Positions 12,385 through 25,689 of a stretch of 64,000 nt of DNA are shown piece by piece. Each line of letters begins with the position of its first letter. Positions within the stretch are counted from its first letter, which is position 1. A program made the position numbers and the translations under genes. The notes below the pieces were generated by a model. It worked only from the letters and a program-made list of their open reading frames with translations. It had not been told where the DNA came from and ran no database searches. The stretch is from Arenicola marina (Eukaryota; Annelida; Polychaeta; Arenicolidae): NCBI GenBank assembly GCA_964019135.1, contig OZ025258.1:30746186-30810185 (forward strand). Reading direction: 5' to 3'.

Positions 12385-12645
12385 ATGAACTGGCGGGTCG
12401 CCGGTAGACGACAGCACTAGATATGATGATAAAACTTGCCGGCTGCCGTTAGATGGCAGCACTGCGGTTATACTTAAAGACCGGCCGGGCGCCGATAGAT
12501 GGCAGCACTCTGGCCATCATCAAACTCACCGGCCGCCGATAGATGGCAGCACTGATCTTGAAGACTAGCTGGCGTCCCATAGGCGGCAGCACTGCAGTAC
12601 TCTTACATAGTATTTGACCACCGATAGATGGCAGCACTACTGTCA
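12385..12645 (+). repeat. Degenerate ~50-60-bp repeats sharing TAGATGGCAGCACT
   Basis: The words GTTAGATGGCAGCACTG, GATAGATGGCAGCACTC and GATAGATGGCAGCACTG, with weaker copies, occur about every 50-60 bases. They resemble the TAGATGGCGCC core of the 33-bp array upstream. Confidence 0.7.
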
Positions 12646-15600
12646 TCGACTGACGTAGTTCCGCAACCCGCCGCCGGAGGACATTTCAGAGACTGAAATA
12701 GTCTTTTATACTTCCAATTATCTAGTCACCCTTATTCTATATATATATATATATATATAAATAGGTCATTCCCTAGTTGCTAATAGACAATATGACAAGT
12801 ATTACCTCTCTGTATAGATAGCTGTTTCTGTTTTCTGTTGCGCATTGATTACCGAGTGTATTATGTTGATATATTCGTTATATACCGGCCACCAAGAACG
12901 AACACGGCCATTTATATGGCGTGAACGATGCAGAACATATTAGTGGTCGTAATAGTGTATTGCAAGTTCATTCCAAGTTATGCGCCTGTGTATACATTAC
13001 CAATTGTAACCTTTGTTAAATTAGACCTGTTCTAATGTGTGCTGGGCAGAGCTGAACGATATCGCCCGAATGACTGTCGACTTATGCCCAAGGCGTGGGA
13101 GTTTCAATGTCTCGGCGACGGTCTGAGGCAGTTACCGGGGCTATCCCCATCGTATCGTGTCGACATTGGCATTGCGATTGTCGAGCCATGTGTCCCTCTT
13201 AACTGCCAATTTCTGCTGTAAATTTCATATTGGTTGTGGGTCGCAAAATCGATATATGAGCAATCGTGTCGGCCAGTGAAATATACACCAGTTGAGGTTG
13301 GAAAGCTTGAGGGCCGCCCGTACGACTCGCTGTCTTCGTTATCTACGTACGATTTACCCTCTACTTTGCCGACATACAATTGCTTGTTATGTCGCAGTAA
13401 TTATGTGTCGCATTGTGCTCTAGTTAATTTATAGAGCACGAATGAAACTTTAATCAAGCATAGTTACATATATGTTTAAATCTATATGATGGTCGAAAAT
13501 AACAATGATGTCGTTAATGGTGGCCTACAGTTAATTAAGCCGTTAAATTATTGGATAATATATCGCGAATTAATATGTCAAAGTGAAGTAATTTTCGATG
13601 GCAGATGGAGTATACTATTTGTAATCCTGAATGTAATGATGACGCCGAGAATGCTAAGAAGAGAAGCAACGCGTGTGTTTCAATCGTCAGATGACGAAGC
13701 CTTGCATTTATCATGGTCACAAGGCTAAGATTTCTCGTGTGTAACTGTCGTCGTCGTTGTTGACGTACCGCCGCCATGTTGTCTTCACCTGACACCTCCA
13801 GGTCACTCACCAGATGGCGACACTGATGGGGTGTACATATCTTCCGACGTTCTCTGCGCCGGCAATGCTTGTACATAGAGAAGAATCATCATGCCAAGAG
13901 CGGTGGATCAAACAAAATAGAAATCCTGCAAAACACAGTATCGTTATCGTGGATCGACATTATACATAGTATATATCTGATGTTAAAAAAGGTTATTTTC
14001 TACATTGTACTATGAATGTGGTATCAAATTTGGTTCGTAATTGTGATCCAGTACTGATGTGGAACTAAAATGGCGTGGGTTCTATGCCACAGCCTGGTTG
14101 CTGCAAAAAAAAATTAAGCTATATCAGGGGACAGTTTGTTGGTAAAGGAGATTGATGCATGCGTGGGCTAAGCGTGGAAGGTTAGCGGATATCGACAATC
14201 TTACCTGGGAGGATGGCATTCGTTGACCGCGGGTAATATGGGTCCGCTATATGTAGAGTACATATATACGTTGTTAACTGCTATGATGCTTATTCATTGA
14301 TATGTTAGAAACGATTGTCGGAAATCAATGCGCTGTGAGATAGTAAGTAATTGATATAATGGCGTGCATAATTTTATCCAATGGGAGCGCTAGTAGTATT
14401 CGACGCCCATCGAGCGGAAGTGCTTGTAAAAAACTAACGCCGACTGATCACAAGGAAACTTAATTAATGCGTTATTATACTCTAATATATTGGACGTTGT
14501 CTTATTGAATGTGTCCTGTGAAAAGAAATCACCACTATATGTATGGACTATATTTTAATCAAGACTTTCGTTATATTGTACGTATTCAGTGTTTGTGCCT
14601 GGCTTGTGGAAAGAGTGAATGGATTGGTAAAGGCCGAAATCCAAGCATATCGGTGGACGCAAGTGACAAAACAGTGGAACTGTAGTGCGGATCAGTAGAC
14701 TGGATGTGAAATCCTTCCATCGGTGAGGAGTTTGAGTCAGTGAATCGGTTTATCGGTCAGTAAATTTCAGGGTATCTGCTATTACGGTAAGAAGACAGTT
14801 TATAAAAGACTGCTAATGCAAGGAAGTACACTTTCGTGAATTACACCCTAGTCTAAGGTGTCGTAATAGCTATTCACACAACGTAACTTATTTCATTCCG
14901 TTTCCATAGCAGCTTGCGTACATTCTTGATTTCGTTAAATTATTGCGATATTTATTTTTTACTTGTGTCCTTGTTTTTTACCTTTATGTCCTGAAAGATC
15001 TTACCGACGTAATATCCAGGTTCGGTTGTTGGGTGATAATACTTACCACGTGTTTAGAATTCCTCGTACGCATTCTTACATTTCATTTACGTTTCGTGGA
15101 TTCGTGGAGAAAAAATATATTGTTTGTTAAGCGGAGCTGGCCAATATGCGCATCCATTTGCTTCCCTATTTATGGAAGTGTAAACCATTTTGCTCGTGAC
15201 TGAGCTTCCCAAGTCTGCTTGATCATAGCAGGTCCAGTACCTCGATACAGGCGAATAAGGCATTTACTAGTAGTTATACAGGACAAAGAACGGATGGTAC
15301 ACGTGCATTTCAGTTGGGTCATAAGGATCAGTGAGATTTCTGCGTAGAATAATCCTATTGCCTCATAGTTGCTATGCCCAATGTTTAAATACATGTTAAT
15401 ACCACGAGTTTTGTGGTAAATAAGTGTATTTGAGGGGGAGGCGGAGATTTGTTATCCAGAAAGTCTCATCCGAAATTATATTTAGGTCATCAGGTTGTAT
15501 AGCGTCAGTCATTTAGAATTCTAAATTAAAGTGAAGTAAATGGTATTGGTATATAGCGCTAAGCCCAACCTAAATTTTGTCATAGATTACTTAAAGATGA

Positions 15601-16690
15601 TTGGCTTACAATCCACACAAGGAACTGGAATATTGTTGGTCCTTCACTCCTGCAAAGAAGGAGCGAGACGGGAAGTCCTGCCCAGCGGTATCAGGTCATC
15701 CGCTCACCTCGGTCCATAAAGTAGACACCCCTCGCCATGTCCTATGATGAGGGACTATATAGAAACAAGTCTGGATACGTCACAATATTATATATGAAGG
15801 CGAATCAATTTATTGGTAGCGCTAGATGCGTTGTTAAAGAAATATATGTATTTTTTTTTTGAATGTATATTTTGAAGCTGTTGTTTTAGTTGGCCAATGA
15901 CCTTGTATATATAAGAAAACGTTGACAGATCCCTGTAAAAACTTGTTGTACCATTACCCGTTACCGTCTTGTGAATAAACCCCAGGATGTTGAGCAGTGA
16001 AGTGACTGCTTTGCTCACGGTTTAGTGGTCCATATCGAGCCACAAGTATACATCAAAACACACGATAACTTAAGACATTCTGTCCGCCTGCGACTCGTAC
16101 TTATTATCGCTCATTAAATACCACCATAAAAGAAAACTCCAACAACATTGTCAAGAGATAATAAATATACACCAGATTGCCTTGTTTCGCAACAAAGGTA
16201 CATACATATGCAATATGTATATCCCAACTATATCAACATATATATACAGTAACAGTTGTGTAGTACAAAAATAGCTTTCCTAAGTAGAGGCTCACAGGAT
16301 GAAATGGTACAAAGCCACCAGACTAGGGCAACATCCTAGACCACACGCTATGGACAAGTCTCGCTCCAAGACCTCTAACTCGCACTGCTAAATGATAGAC
16401 AGCAGGCGGCGCGATTTTGTAAGTATAGACAGCCAAGCCCGTACAGCGGTAAAATAGACCTGATAAAACCAGATCACCTATCCACTGGAGAGGTCTATGC
16501 AGTAAAAAAGCAAACGACTTTGGATTTCTCGAAGCAGGAATAATCTGGCTACACCCCACAGAAGCATGAAAGAAGCACACTAGACAACAAGGCTTTAATA
16601 ACAATGTCCCATGTAATTTCCTAAATGTTGATGACGTAAAATGAAGATGAATGCAATCGAACGATAATGAAAAAATCGGATTCCTTTGTT
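12646..16690. other. Region between the convergent SGSM and MNT genes; an (AT)n microsatellite, no gene seen
   Basis: An (AT)n tract lies near 12739-12758. An isolated CTCF-like ACCAGATGGCGAC lies near 13809. Open frames here are short, unspliced and of ordinary composition. The 3' UTRs of SGSM (from the left) and MNT (from the right) probably extend into this region, but I could not fix the polyadenylation sites. Confidence 0.5.
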
Positions 16691-16692
16691 GC

Positions 16693-17165
16693 CAGAGACC
16701 AGAGACCAGATACCCTAGCCAGCTGTAGACATCAGCCATGGTCGGTGCATATAGAGACCAGACACCCTAGCCAGCTGTAGACGTCAGCCATGGTCGGTGC
16801 ATATAGACCAGACACCCCAGCCAGCTGTAGACATCAGCCAAAGTCGGTGCATATAGAGACCAGGCACCCTAGCCAGCTGTAGACATCAGCCATGGTCGGT
16901 GCATGTAGAGACCAGGCACCCTAGCCAGCTGTGGACATCAGCCATGGTCGGTGCATATAGAGACCAGGCCCCCTAGCCAGCTGTAGACATCAGCCATGGT
17001 CGGTGCATATAGAGACCAGGCACCCTAGCCAGCTGTGGACATCAGCCATGGTCGGTGCATATAGAGACCAGGCCCCCTAGCCAGCTGTAGACATCAGCCA
17101 TGGTCGGTGCATATAGAGACCAGGCACCCTAGCCAGCTGTAGACATCATCAGCCATGGTCGGGGC
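16693..17165 (-). repeat. 52-bp tandem repeat, about 9 copies, 3' of MNT
   Basis: The words AGCCAGCTGTAGACATCAG and CCATGGTCGGTGCATAT recur every 50-52 bases. The array lies 0.4 kb beyond the MNT stop codon, so it is probably in the MNT 3' UTR or just past it. Confidence 0.9.
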
Positions 17166-17580
17166 ATATCTATATACAGACCAGACATCAGCAAGTCCTG
17201 GTTTACAACAGCCGACATCAGCAAACAATTCATTGGTCGAAGTTTCAACAACAAACATCAGAATGCTGCGGTCCAAAAAGCTTCGTGGCTCTGCCAAGTA
17301 TAGATTTCAGCAAGCGTCCGTCTGCAAGTGTTTTCCAGCTGTAAATATTAGGGTATATTAGCTACTGTCCATTTTCAATGAACCGACAGGGAGTCGACTG
17401 TTCTGTATTGAACCCATAGCACAATTACCACACTCGACGTGTGTGACGTCACAATCCATAGCCAGCCCACACCGCTCCGTACGGGAGGCGTTAGAAACGG
17501 GCAGGCTGGCGGCGGCATTTAATTTAGTGGTCCAGGCCACAGGACATCGCCGAGAATCGGCGCGGTCAGACCAGCGGACA

Positions 17581-20500
17581 TCAAGAGGCGTTAGAAACGG
17601 ACAAGCTGGCGACGGTGGCGGATGTCGATGCGTGGGCGGACGACGAGGTGGTGGTGGTGGTGGTGGTCATCATCCCAGGCATGGACACCACTACGATAGG
17701 CTTGATTGGCAAGCTAAAGGACTGCTGCAGGAGAGGCAGTGCGCCCAGAGTCTTCAGCACCTGGCCCCCGGACAGGGCGGCCGCCGCGTTAAACTGCGCC
17801 GTGGTCACACCCCCTAGCTGGGTGCCAGTCTGCGTGCCGGGGGACACCATGGTCAGGGGGATGAACTGGGTCACTGGAATGGAGGTCAGACCAGCCATGG
17901 ACACCTGCGAGGACGACAGCAGCTGGGCGCCGGTCGGGGTGGCCGTGGCGATGACGTGGGCCTGCGTATTGGACCTGGTGTTTGGGATCTGGGACATGAG
18001 CTGGGTGATGGTGGAGACCTGGGCTGGGGAGATGAGCTGGGCAGCCCCCGCCGGGAGGGGTACCGTCAAAATGGGTTTCATCCCCGACAGTCCCAAGCCG
18101 CTCATGTGGGTGGACGGGGTGACGAAGGTGAGCCCCCCCAGCACGCTGGTGGTCTGGGTGGTGCTTGCGCCCACGCCGGCGTTGGACACGGCCACGGTGA
18201 CGGTCGCAGGTTTCTGGTCTCCGCCCGATGCGGCCGCACTAGTCTCAAGCCGAGGGGACGCCATGAAGGACGGAAGAACGTGGTTAATGACTGCAGGACG
18301 TATCTGAGTGATGGGCTTCATTCCCGAGAAGGCGGCCACCGCACGCAGGTTATTGGCGTTGAGGGCCAATACCGCTGTAATAAAAACAACATCAAAATTA
18401 GACAATAGACAGAAGAAAAGGTCCGCTACAAGCGTTTATATAATTATATACAATATGCGTTACACAAGCAAAAACCTTCCCAAAGTAACAAACAGTTGGA
18501 AGCTATCGCGGATTCGCACACAAAGGTTCGAACAAACACCATGGTAAGATACTAAGACGTGCCTCCAGGCTAAAGTAAAAGAAACTGAATTACGTAGAAA
18601 ATAAAGGTATGTCCATAGCATTAACGCTTTGTGCAAAGACAGTCATCTTCGTATATATATCTTAATTATAAATAGTAAATCACCTCAAGTATCTTATATT
18701 TAATACAATACACTAAGCAGGGTTCATATATATGACAGGCCAATGCTGGCCGTGGCCCCTCCGTTACCTTGCTGCAAGTTGGCCGCGATGGGCTGCAGCA
18801 AGGCGGGACTGCTCGTGGTCGCGAAATCGTGCACTCCAGTCGAAGTTCGCGTGGCCTGTTGCAGACGTAATTGCTGTTGTTGCTGCTTTTGTGCTCTCTG
18901 CGTGATCGTTTGCTGCAGAAGCTTCACCACGGGAGTTTGGACCCGAGTGTCCTTGGCGTTAATCAGCGTATGTGACGTCACAGCCGCCGAGGGTGACGTC
19001 ATTGGTGAAAGAGTGAAGCCATCCGCCCGATTCAAGAGCGAATGTCCCGACTTATATACCGCCAACGGGATGGAAGCGGAAGACAAGGTCATTGCTGGTC
19101 GCACGGTGGCAGCACCAGCGCCAGCGGCAACAGGGGTTAGCACGCCACTCGGCGACCTGGTCATCAGCTGACCAGTGCTTCGTCGGCCGCCTGCAACAGG
19201 GGAGCAGTAACCCATCAAAACCCCACACATATATCATGGCAAGTTGATGAGCAATCTCTTACATGACAAAAGGATTTAATTTAGTCTAAAGCTAATTATA
19301 TACACCGATTATGCCGTATTGTGTAACGGAGACTTAACAGGCAGTATGCATTTTAAACCGACTACATGGCTGATGACTATTATAAAAGATAGCCAAAACC
19401 TTCTATCATGTCAGATACACACGCTCGAGTGACTATACCATTAATCACAACGCCAATTGAACCTGACCTGGACTATAAGTGACGTACGTCGTGGCTCTTG
19501 TCCTTACTAAAGTGAGTTAGGTGAGTAGTGGGCACGAGCCAATCCGGTGGATTTAACTTACTGGCAGACTGCGTAAGCATTGCAGCAATGGTCTTGTGCC
19601 CGGCGCTGTGTCCCCCTGTCGCAAGCGTGGCCACCGGGGCCGCCGCCACCACAGGACTGGCACCCACAAGCTGCCGCGGCCTCTGCATGCTCTGCGGCGG
19701 CTGCTGGTTATGTTGCTGAAGAATGGCCGGAGACATATTGGCCGGCATGGCCTTTAAGGCAGCTTTAGTGAAGATCGGGCCGTCTGACACAGCGAGGAGG
19801 CCCCCGCTGCCCATCACCACATTGCAGTATGACGTGGCGGGACGTAGTATCTTGGCTGGGGAGGGACCTTCGTCTTCATCATCACTCATGATGGGACTCT
19901 CATTGTCAGCTGAAAAATACATTAATAGCCTGAATCATATGTGTATCCCATTACTTCATGATTAATGTTTTTTTTCCCTCTCCCAGTTTCTACCACACAC
20001 ACCCAGGCAATTTCTGCTACATTCTAAATTATGCAAAAAAATAACAGACTGCAAACTTGTAAAGCAAAGAATTGGGTATAAAAAACAGACTGAAAGTGCC
20101 TCACCAAACTCAATATAAAGACACTATCTAATGATTAACTGCAGGCTTTACAACAAATTATGTCGAAGAGTATACCTGTTGCTGTAGACACCGATCTTGT
20201 ATCCTCATCACCAAAGTTTAACATAAAGTTGGCAATATCAACATCAATGTTGAGAGCTTTCAAATCTGCCTTCAATGATGATATCTTCTCTTGTGATAAA
20301 GTCTTGTTCTGTGCATGTTTCTGCATTTCAACGTCAAGTTCTTTCTCACGTCGCTTGAGCATCTGTGCAAGCAAAATGTGTCACCTGGTTGCATGCTTGC
20401 AATAATCATAAATGGATAGATTCTGAATTATGTTTGGTCATTTAAGTTAATAGAACAATTTCAGTAGTATTTATTGCCAAGCTCATGTTAATTACTGGTA

Positions 20501-22295
20501 TACTAACATTATATAATACAATTGGAGACCAACCGTTATTAGTATGTTACATACCTGTATATATCTCAAAGCACCCCGCAGAATGCTTAGATTTGAAACT
20601 TTTCTGTCATGGCCATCCAAGCTGGGAATTTGATACTTGAGATTATCAAAACACTCTTTCAGGTGAGCTCTCCTGCAAGAATAACGAAAACCAGCTGCCA
20701 TTATAGAATATAATGGTGTAGCTTATTCAGCAAGTATTAAATAATTTTGGAGGAGTAATTTATATTTCCCAAATTTGAGGTATGCCCCTTGAAATGCATT
20801 AATCCTATAATAAGTGAATAATAAATCAAGTGTCTTAATATACACTTGCTTTTAAAGCAAATTGATAGCAATAGATCTATACAGATTACTGGGTAAAAAA
20901 AAATGGAGCTCAATTGTGTATCTGCCCCATGGTGAATTGTATCCTGTATATAAACTTAGTGTATTTTTGCCTTAAAGGAAATAATAGCAGTTTTATATAA
21001 TAGTCTATTTCTTATACAATTACTCATTCAATAACTTTTTTCTAGAGAAATTGTTAAAACATTTAGAAAGGAAACTATATTTGCACTATGAATATATGCA
21101 ACAGATAAATTGTGTATTTTTAAATAGATTTTTTCATACTGTAGATCCAGATCCAGATTATATGGCTTTATTCTTTCAAAAAAAATGCTGTACCTATCCC
21201 AATTGCATTGTTACATGTATCATAATGATCCTTGGCCAAATTTAGCCTTCAGATGCACAAAAGTGGTATAAAACACCAACATTCAGATAGGCTTAGTTTA
21301 TATAGGTCAATCTCACCTAGATCTATTATTTCAATATTATATATTTTTCTTTATATATTATAGCTCTTGCATAAATCTATTGTATAAACATAACAGAGAT
21401 CTTCCAATACATCCCCCACCCCCCTCCCCCGCGTAGTTCAGTACAAATGGTCAAACACATTTTCACCGACACGCGACCTTTATACAGAGGGAGGTTCACG
21501 GTATATTGATCATTTTGCATGCCGCGTGGTTTTGTTTGTACAGCACGTGACGGCTGTGGCTCATGAATATGCATCACCCTGTTGTCATTTACCAACATAA
21601 GCAGAAACAACTCCTGCGGGCTAACTATTAACCTTACCTGTTCTTTTCCAATTTGTTATGGACTTCTCTAGTGCCGGCTCTGAAATCAATAAAACAATAT
21701 ATGTCAACCTTTTCAGGAAAATGACAACTTGGGAATACTGCAAAGAATCAGATTATTTGTATCACTACGCTGAATTACGAACTGCATGTGCTTACCCGCC
21801 GAGCCGCCGTCTCTCTTTAAGAGCCGCTTTACTTTCTTCATCATCGTCTGATTTCTCACTATCAGTAGTTTCCCGCTGAGAAGGAGGGGCCGCTTTTGCG
21901 TAGTGGTGAAATGCTGGGCCGTCTGGGGCTGAAACAATGCAAAATACGCATCTACACCACACATTCCGAAAATTAGGTCACCACGAAACTTGGTCCACAT
22001 AATGCAAGCCACACGATCTCATTTTAATATGCAAATGTAAACAAGCATTTCTAATCCGCGATGTACTCCACCGTTTGAGACGACAAACTTGCAATTACTT
22101 CCGAGTGAGACATATAACCAACTGTGTTCACAATGCAATCATTCACACGTGGGTTGATATAATGTCATGCGAAAACTGGTGGAACTATGTTTCGACGAAA
22201 CTGCCACCATGTGGATACATACCACGTGCTTGGTCGTCGGGCTTCTTCGAATGCTCGACAAACTTCGCCGCTTCAAGCAGGGTTTCCAAGCTCAT
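17581..22295 (-). CDS. MNT: MNT-like MAX-binding bHLH-leucine-zipper transcriptional repressor, complete
   Basis: Exons on the minus strand: 22223-22295, 21796-21928, 21638-21679, 20555-20672, 20176-20362, 19488-19909, 18768-19167 and 17581-18374. This gives about 722 residues, longer than human MNT. Residues 1-13 (MSLETLLEAAKFV) match the SIN3-interaction domain. Next come an acidic stretch, a basic region (REVHNKLEKNRRAHLKEC, about 73-90), the helix-loop-helix through GALRYIQ (about 122), and a zipper starting MLKRREKEL. The C-terminal half is rich in Ala/Ser/Thr/Gln. Family knowledge: MNT pairs with MAX, binds CACGTG and recruits SIN3-HDAC to oppose Myc. The exon 7 acceptor is uncertain: GGTCAG before 19167 keeps frame, whereas the stronger TTGCAG before 19190 would need another donor upstream. 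All other junctions keep phase. Confidence 0.93.
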
Positions 22296-22472
22296 CGTGC
22301 TCGAGTCTTCTCCCGACGTCGACCCCCAGACATTCGCCCGCTCTATGGTTAACCTTATGCGAGAAATCTTGCCTATTTAAATGGTCAAACAAATGAATAA
22401 ATTGAAGAGGGCAAGATGGCGGGGAGGACCAAAACACAAACGCTCTCACACACACATGCCCAAAATTACTGT

Positions 22473-22482
22473 ACCACGTGGT
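22473..22482. promoter_or_regulatory. Palindromic E-box ACCACGTGGT upstream of MNT
   Basis: It lies about 180 bases upstream of the MNT start codon in the presumed promoter or 5' UTR. It is a textbook Myc/MAX/MNT-class site. A second CACGTG (22223-22228) covers the last coding bases of MNT exon 1. Confidence 0.5.
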
Positions 22483-23699
22483 GTCTTCGGTCACCGGGAC
22501 CGCTCATTAGCCAATCAGAACGGTGCCTTTGACGTCATCGACAGCCACGTTACGAATCACATGGTTTGTTTTGGCTGTTCCGGCGAACCCCGCCCACGTT
22601 TTAGAGTATGTCAAATCAGCCGCAGTAACAAGAGAACATGTGCGAGAAGAGAAATTCTTTATATAAATTCCAACATAAACCCATGATGATAACTTGAGGG
22701 AAATTGTCGAGAATGGGTTGGTTGCTCTCAACCTCGCTAGCGTGAAACCGAACTGGGGTGATTAGGCTAGCATAAATTATGTGAGCCCGTTGAACACTTG
22801 CGCACAAATGACGATGCAAGTGACGAAGCTCCCCGCACGGTGGCGCTACGCAAGCTCTGCTTTTACCGCTGCTGTCGGCCAGGGGCAAATTTCAAGATTC
22901 TTAAAAAGCGGTCAAATCGGCTGTAATTTTCTGCAGCATTATGGTTTTCAACAATCAAACATAAAAGTAACGAGCTCTGAGTATTTAATACAGCAAAACA
23001 CTACTTGTATCCTTGTAAAAGTTATAATTGGGACAAAACTCTTTCTTTTCATCACCTGATTTCAGGCGTTATTAGGCTTAGGCTGGGTGTCAGCACTAAT
23101 TTGTAGAAATGCGCGACGCTTTTTTTTCTATCAATCTACGCAGCGCCGCCCTGGCGAGCGAGTGTGAAAATGCATTGAGGACGTAGGCGACAACAGATAT
23201 AATGGAGCCCTAGCGGAGTAAGTCGAAGGCAGAGAGTGACAAGTGACAACGTTGACAGACACGAGAGTTCAGACGAGACTATGATCAATATGGCAGAAGA
23301 GGATGCAACGTAGTTGGTTTGCTTATGATATTCCTTTCCATTCTCTTGATGCCAGGAGATCACACTTTACTTGTGACCTGTACTAAAGCTTTGATATTTC
23401 TTGGCTGAAGTTGGTAAAGTCTATGAAAGCGTCAGGATACTGACACACCTGGTAAGTAGCTGAATGGATGTCACGTTTCACTGAGTTCATGTAATCTGGA
23501 CTCTGGTAATATTTATGACTTCTTGAGAATTTGAGTGACTTGTCACTTGACATGACACATGTAAGTACGTGCTAACATGGATGTGCATGTTGTGCTTTGC
23601 TGTGTGTGTGTCCAGAAGCCGAGCATGCGACTGGTGCCAGTGGCAGTGCAGTCAGTGTGTTGGAAGGACATTAGCCTTAGGAGGTAGCCATGAATCGGT
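22483..23699. other. MNT upstream intergenic DNA
   Basis: This is moderately CpG-containing sequence near the MNT 5' end, followed by ordinary DNA. No exon or RNA gene is recognised. It contains at least part of the MNT promoter; no TATA box stands out. Confidence 0.4.
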
Positions 23700-24272
23700 C
23701 TAAAGTCAAAGTCATAAATGCCGTAGACACACGTTTCGGCCCATATTTTCCGCGATTGTGCTGCGATCGCTCTACAAATCACTGACATGAGAAAGCAATA
23801 CTAGACCATTTTAATGATACCAAACTTACGTTTGTACTGCGATGTTATCCTTTTTTATGACACAAACAATATTTCTCCATGCTGACACTCCATTGGCAGC
23901 AGACACACTTTCGCAAATAGACTAAATCCCAGACAATGAAAGGCGCTATAGTTGCCATGGCATCCTCGTGGCTTGTATAAATATAGAGCATGTATTGTTC
24001 AAAGCACGTTCGGCGCCATGGCAACCATAATTTTATGACGCGTGTTTTAGTATTATGGTGACAGAGCGTTTTCTGCCAATGGCGTGTCAGCATGGAGAAA
24101 TATTCTTTGTGTCATAAAAAAGGATAACATCGCAGTACAAACGTAAGTTTGGTATCATTAAAATGGTCTAGTGTTGCTTTCTCACGTCAGGGATTTTGAG
24201 AGTGATCGAGGCAAATGCGCGGAAAATATGGGCCGAAACGTGTGTCTACGGCATTTATGACTTTGACTTTAG
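23700..24272. mobile_element. Foldback element with two 200-bp inverted arms
   Basis: The left arm 23700-23899 begins CTAAAGTCAAAGTCATAAAT, and the right arm 24073-24272 is its near-exact reverse complement ending ATTTATGACTTTGACTTTAG. The ~170-base centre has its own short symmetric words (GTTGCCATGGC / GCCATGGCAAC) and a TATAAATA. There is no coding capacity, so this is a MITE or foldback-type element. A target duplication was not resolved. Confidence 0.85.
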
Positions 24273-24608
24273 GGTCCGTACGACCGCAGCTCGCTTCGAC
24301 CGCAGTTCATCTGGACCACCGCTGGGGTGGAGTGTGGGTCGGTGGTGGGGGTACCTGGCGGTGTTAAGCGGCTTAGACGCTTACGTATTTGTTGTCTCGC
24401 TTGGCAATTGACTGGCTTCTTTGTCTTGCATGTTTGCGAGGTCTAGGGTCGGTGTTGGTGAGAGTGATGCATGTCGAGATTTTGTTAACGGGGAACAAAC
24501 AGTACCGAACAACTACAGTTTTACTACACATATCAACGACCTTATTTACACAATAACCCAGTTCAAGCGAATCAGGAAATCAAGCCTCTTGCAACCTTAC
24601 CTTGTAAC

Positions 24609-24888
24609 CTGGACTCGCGTTAGCATTCGCCAATAGCCATTTGGCGAGAATATTCGGGATTTGGCGATAAGAACTTCCTGGACACTCGCCAAAACAGCAA
24701 ATATAAAATTTCAACTACAAATGCATTTTTATTCATGTTCACATTACATGGTAGATCTACTACATTCATCTCCAATTATGAGATTTATAACCAATTTATA
24801 AGCAATATATTTGGCTAATTTTGGCTAATGTTTTTCCACGGAATTAGCCAAATTGGCTAATGAAAAAAATATCCTAGCGAGAGCCCAG
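24609..24888. mobile_element. Small inverted-repeat element (MITE-like), copy 1
   Basis: The ends are CTGGACTCGCGTTAG and CTAGCGAGAGCCCAG. Inside are the palindrome ATTAGCCAAATTGGCTAAT and paired TTGGCGAG / CTCGCCAA. It shares most of its sequence with copy 2 at 24982-25188. Confidence 0.8.
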
Positions 24889-24981
24889 ATACACCTATGA
24901 TGGACCCCCACAAAGCCAATAAGAACCTCCTTGCTCTCACATACAACCACTTAGCCCCACTCTCACAAATAACTAGGATGG

Positions 24982-25188
24982 CTGGGCTCGCGTTAGCATT
25001 CGCCAATAGCCATTTGGCGAGAAAATTCGGGATTTGGTGATAAGAACTTCCTGGACACTCGCCAAAATGGCGAATATAAAATTTCAACTACAAACACATA
25101 ACCAATATATTTGGCTCATTTTGGCTAATGTTTTTCCACAGAATTAGCCAAATTGGCTAATGAAAAAAATATCCTAGCGCGAGCCCAG
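24982..25188. mobile_element. Small inverted-repeat element (MITE-like), copy 2
   Basis: The ends are CTGGGCTCGCGTTAG and CTAGCGCGAGCCCAG, exact complements apart from one base. Body words are shared with copy 1, from which it differs mainly by lacking about 75 central bases. It carries the same ATTAGCCAAATTGGCTAAT palindrome. Confidence 0.85.
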
Positions 25189-25689
25189 GTAACAATCATT
25201 TTATTGCTAGCAGTAAACAACAACAGGCAGCGTTTGCCACCAACGATGCGCACAATCATTTTATTGTTAGCGTTAATCCTTTAACAATGGGCAGCGTTCA
25301 CCCCTCCACTGGATGCCACCATCAGTGCGTACCACCCCTTACAACATGTACCCCCACCCCCCTAACACCCCGCTCCACCCCCTCCCATGGTTCAAGTGGC
25401 CCGCTGTCGACCAGTCTGGCGGTCGACGAGGCCATACCCCCATGAATCCATGGCTGTGGTTCATGTGGTTGAAAAATCATAGCCATGTAGCATTCTATAG
25501 TGAGAAATCAACTTCACATGACAAATTGAATTGTTTAGGTAAAGCTTTCATAAAATGTTTCAACAATATAAAAGTCCTTTTCTACATATAATTACTGATG
25601 TATAAACTCTTCCAAAGTTGTTGAACTCTTCAAAAGGATCCATAATTGCCTACTGGCATAAAAATAGTAGACAACAACATGCCATCATC

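Noticed and set aside
12739-12758. (AT)n tract as a regulatory TATA element
   Set aside because: Simple microsatellite with no gene start nearby.
16323-16739. Minus-strand frame of 138 codons downstream of MNT
   Set aside because: No family resemblance, partly within the 52-bp array, and in the presumed MNT 3' UTR.
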